From: JAKVCB01 sp963578605
Lineage (GTDB): Bacteria > Planctomycetota > Planctomycetia > Pirellulales > Lacipirellulaceae
Reading direction: 5' to 3'
NCBI GenBank assembly: GCA_963578605.1
Contig: CAUZEA010000012.1
Coordinates: 16,917 to 80,916, forward strand
Length of the DNA stretch: 64,000 nucleotides
Under the pieces are notes generated by a model that worked only from the letters and a program-made list of their open reading frames with translations, had not been told where the DNA came from and ran no database searches. How positions within the stretch are numbered: position 1 is the first letter of the stretch; each line of letters starts with the position of its first letter. Of this stretch, positions 62,515-64,000 are shown one piece after another. Both the position numbers and the translations under genes were made by a program.

Positions 62515-63790
62515 CGGGTATGGCTCCTTCCCTGAATACGCCCCAACAAGTGGACCGGCGATTCCCCTGGGCGCTCATTGTGGGGGAATGACGTTCGTAG
62601 TAATTGCCTCACTGATCCCTGCGGTTTTGAGCCACTTCCAATCGGTTGTTTGTCCGATCAGTGCGGCCAACTTTGTCCGCAAAACTGACTGTGGCAGGAA
62701 AGCACTTGCTCTCTTTGAAGGTGGTTTGCTACTCCCAGGAATCTTCCACAACTGCTTCCTTACCCAGATTGAACCAATTTCCATATCACCGCGTCAAGTC
62801 GAATCAGACCAATTTCGGATTCCTGTCCAAATCCCACTGGCCGACAATCAAAGGGGTGGTGCCACCTCGGTCAAACCGGCCACTGCCAATTCGCGCCTTC
62901 GAGTCTTCGTTCGCAGGGGACTTTTGGTTGGTTACCCACTGGTCCAGTGCCGCCAATTGTTTGTAGCAATCGTGTTCACTGTTACCGATTGGACGCTTGA
63001 AAAAACGGGCAAATAAAGCCTATTACACCCGTTTCGGCACGACCGGCTGCAACTTCACCCAGCCGTACCAGGTCCAAGACCCTGGAACCGCCAAAATCGA
63101 ATCGCATCCCTGCCATGTGAACGGCGCCGTCATGGAAGTGCCCAAAATCCCCGGAAATGGATCTGGTCCCAAGGCGTTTTCAGTCTCCCATGCGGTTGAT
63201 TTTTGTCGATTTGTGGGTCGGAAACCCTCCCCCCCTCCGGAAGGGACTCAAGTGAGGGCGTGAAAAGAATGTCGGGCAGGCCCAAATCAAGGGCACCATT
63301 CGCAACCAGCGAACTGGATCGAGGTGGCGAACTTCGACAACAACGTGACCAGCCCGATTGGCTTGAACAACTGTTTGCCGAACAGACAAGACACCGAAGA
63401 CGCTGTCGCCGCGACACTCGAGGTCGAGCGTCCAAACTCCTGGCAGCTTGGCTTGAAGGTAATCGGCATCCCGATTTTTTCGGGACGATCTCCAGAACGA
63501 TCGGTAGAACTGCAGTCCGGTGCTGCCCCGGCTTGTTCGTCACTTGGAAGTTCCTCGACCATGGCTTATGATTGCCATCGCAGGCCTGGGGGCGCATCAA
63601 CCCGTCGCAATCGAAACGATGACCACACGCTGCGGACAGGATTTCGGGAACCCTGAACTTCCCAGCAGCGATTGCGAGCCACTTTGATCGCTGGGTTGCT
63701 GCAGTCAAGAGACCCCCGCGATCCGAAGTTCCCATGGCAGTACTACGCTTTCCTGACTTCACCAAACCACCAACCCTGTTGAGACGACCC
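62515..63790. other. 1.3-kb stretch without an intact gene
   Basis: Several open frames of 60-220 codons overlap on both strands, but none has a family, a good start site or steady codon character. The minus strand around 63180-63480 gives a hydrophobic/valine-rich reading (e.g. LPGVWTLDLECRGD, AGHVVVEVRHLDPVRWL) that may be an old, frameshifted protein. I cannot name it. The promoter of the aminotransferase must be near the right end. Confidence 0.4.
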
Positions 63791-64000
63791 ATGCTCGAAG
63801 CAATTCAATCAGCTCCGCCTGATGCCATTTTGGGGCTAACCGAAGCGTTTCGAAAAGATCCCAATCCCGCCAAGATCAATCTCAGCGTGGGCATTTATCA
63901 GGACGAAACTGGTGCGACACCCATTCTCGAGTCGGTGCAACAAGCAAGTCGACAGGTCCTCGCCAATCAGCAGAGCAAGACCTATTTACCAATCGATGGA
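63791..64000 (+). CDS. aromatic/aspartate aminotransferase, class I (partial, N-terminus)
   Basis: The first 70 codons of a PLP enzyme running off the right edge. The start MLEAIQSAPPDAILGLTEAF followed by KDPNPAKINLSVGIYQDETG matches the N-terminus of aspartate/tyrosine aminotransferases of the TyrB/AspC group (AxxDPILGLTEAFxxD...KINLxVGxYxDE). It moves amino groups between aspartate or aromatic amino acids and 2-oxoglutarate. The active-site Lys is beyond the window. Confidence 0.88.
   Translation, partial: MLEAIQSAPPDAILGLTEAFRKDPNPAKINLSVGIYQDETGATPILESVQQASRQVLANQQSKTYLPIDG

Noticed and set aside
63130..63792. 220-codon minus-strand frame near the right end
   Set aside because: Changes character along its length and conflicts with other equally open frames; at most a decayed gene.
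1..64000. tRNA, rRNA or CRISPR loci
   Set aside because: No T-arm-like GGTTCGAATCC pairs with acceptor stems, no rRNA landmarks and no regularly spaced repeats were found by reading; a tRNA scan would settle the first.

Overview
The window looks like a chromosomal segment of a planctomycete, most likely of the Pirellulales (Pirellula/Rhodopirellula/Blastopirellula relatives). The evidence is a set of lineage-typical genes: a PVC-type membrane-bound dehydrogenase with HEAT repeats, an anti-sigma-like protein with a DUF1559-like pseudopilin segment, a YTV-repeat exported protein, an HYExAFE protein, a dockerin/PEP-CTERM protein, a CxxCH protein with a cyclase-like alpha/alpha toroid, and many small orphan membrane proteins. 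GC content is moderately high by eye, and short operons alternate between strands. I recognised no rRNA, tRNA or CRISPR array.

Layout. 1-3.8 kb: a partial dehydrogenase/HEAT gene and two small genes. 3.8-5.7 kb: a gene graveyard with remnants of an RRM RNA-binding protein and an oligopeptide ABC ATPase. 5.7-9.4 kb: a hypothetical protein, a VanZ-like protein, and an ECF sigma factor with its probable membrane regulator. 10-17 kb: Ste24-type M48 protease, dprA, a LuxR-type regulator, aroB, an orphan ParA ATPase and a TPR protein. 17.7-26.7 kb: a large FecR-like membrane protein, then hpf-ptsN-ptsH-ptsI (a regulatory PTS with no sugar permease in view), an RNase E/G and rplU. 27-32 kb: a class II (B12-dependent) ribonucleotide reductase behind a pair of NrdR-box-like operators, and a DegT-family aminotransferase. 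32-37.6 kb, minus strand: HYExAFE protein, hisS, YkgJ, Nudix, PAS/PilZ-like protein and lipoate ligase. 37.7-47 kb: HEAT protein, YTV protein, MerR-TPR fusion, polytopic membrane protein, CoA-binding protein, TPR/HEAT protein, and an exported EEP-family nuclease/phosphatase ending in a strong terminator.

47.3-53.4 kb is accessory DNA resembling a decaying or cut-down prophage. It holds a papain-like hydrolase broken by an in-frame TAG, a frameshifted trypsin-like protease, two unknown proteins, and a tightly coupled trio: a ParB-fold protein, a fusion of an ABC ATPase with a GNAT/Mom-like domain, and a small-terminase-like HTH protein. The trio looks like a phage DNA-modification/packaging module and is the most novel item in the window.

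53.4-64 kb: a PEP-CTERM/dockerin protein and a CxxCH/cyclase-like protein, then a roughly 2-kb foreign-looking block (3' end of a creatininase, an intact sialidase-like gene, 5' part of a Ser/Thr kinase) lying exactly between two convergent genes. After it come an HhH/HTH protein, an iron-type ABC binding lipoprotein, a DEAD-box helicase, a histone-H1-like Lys/Ala protein, a non-coding or decayed stretch, and the start of an aromatic/aspartate aminotransferase.
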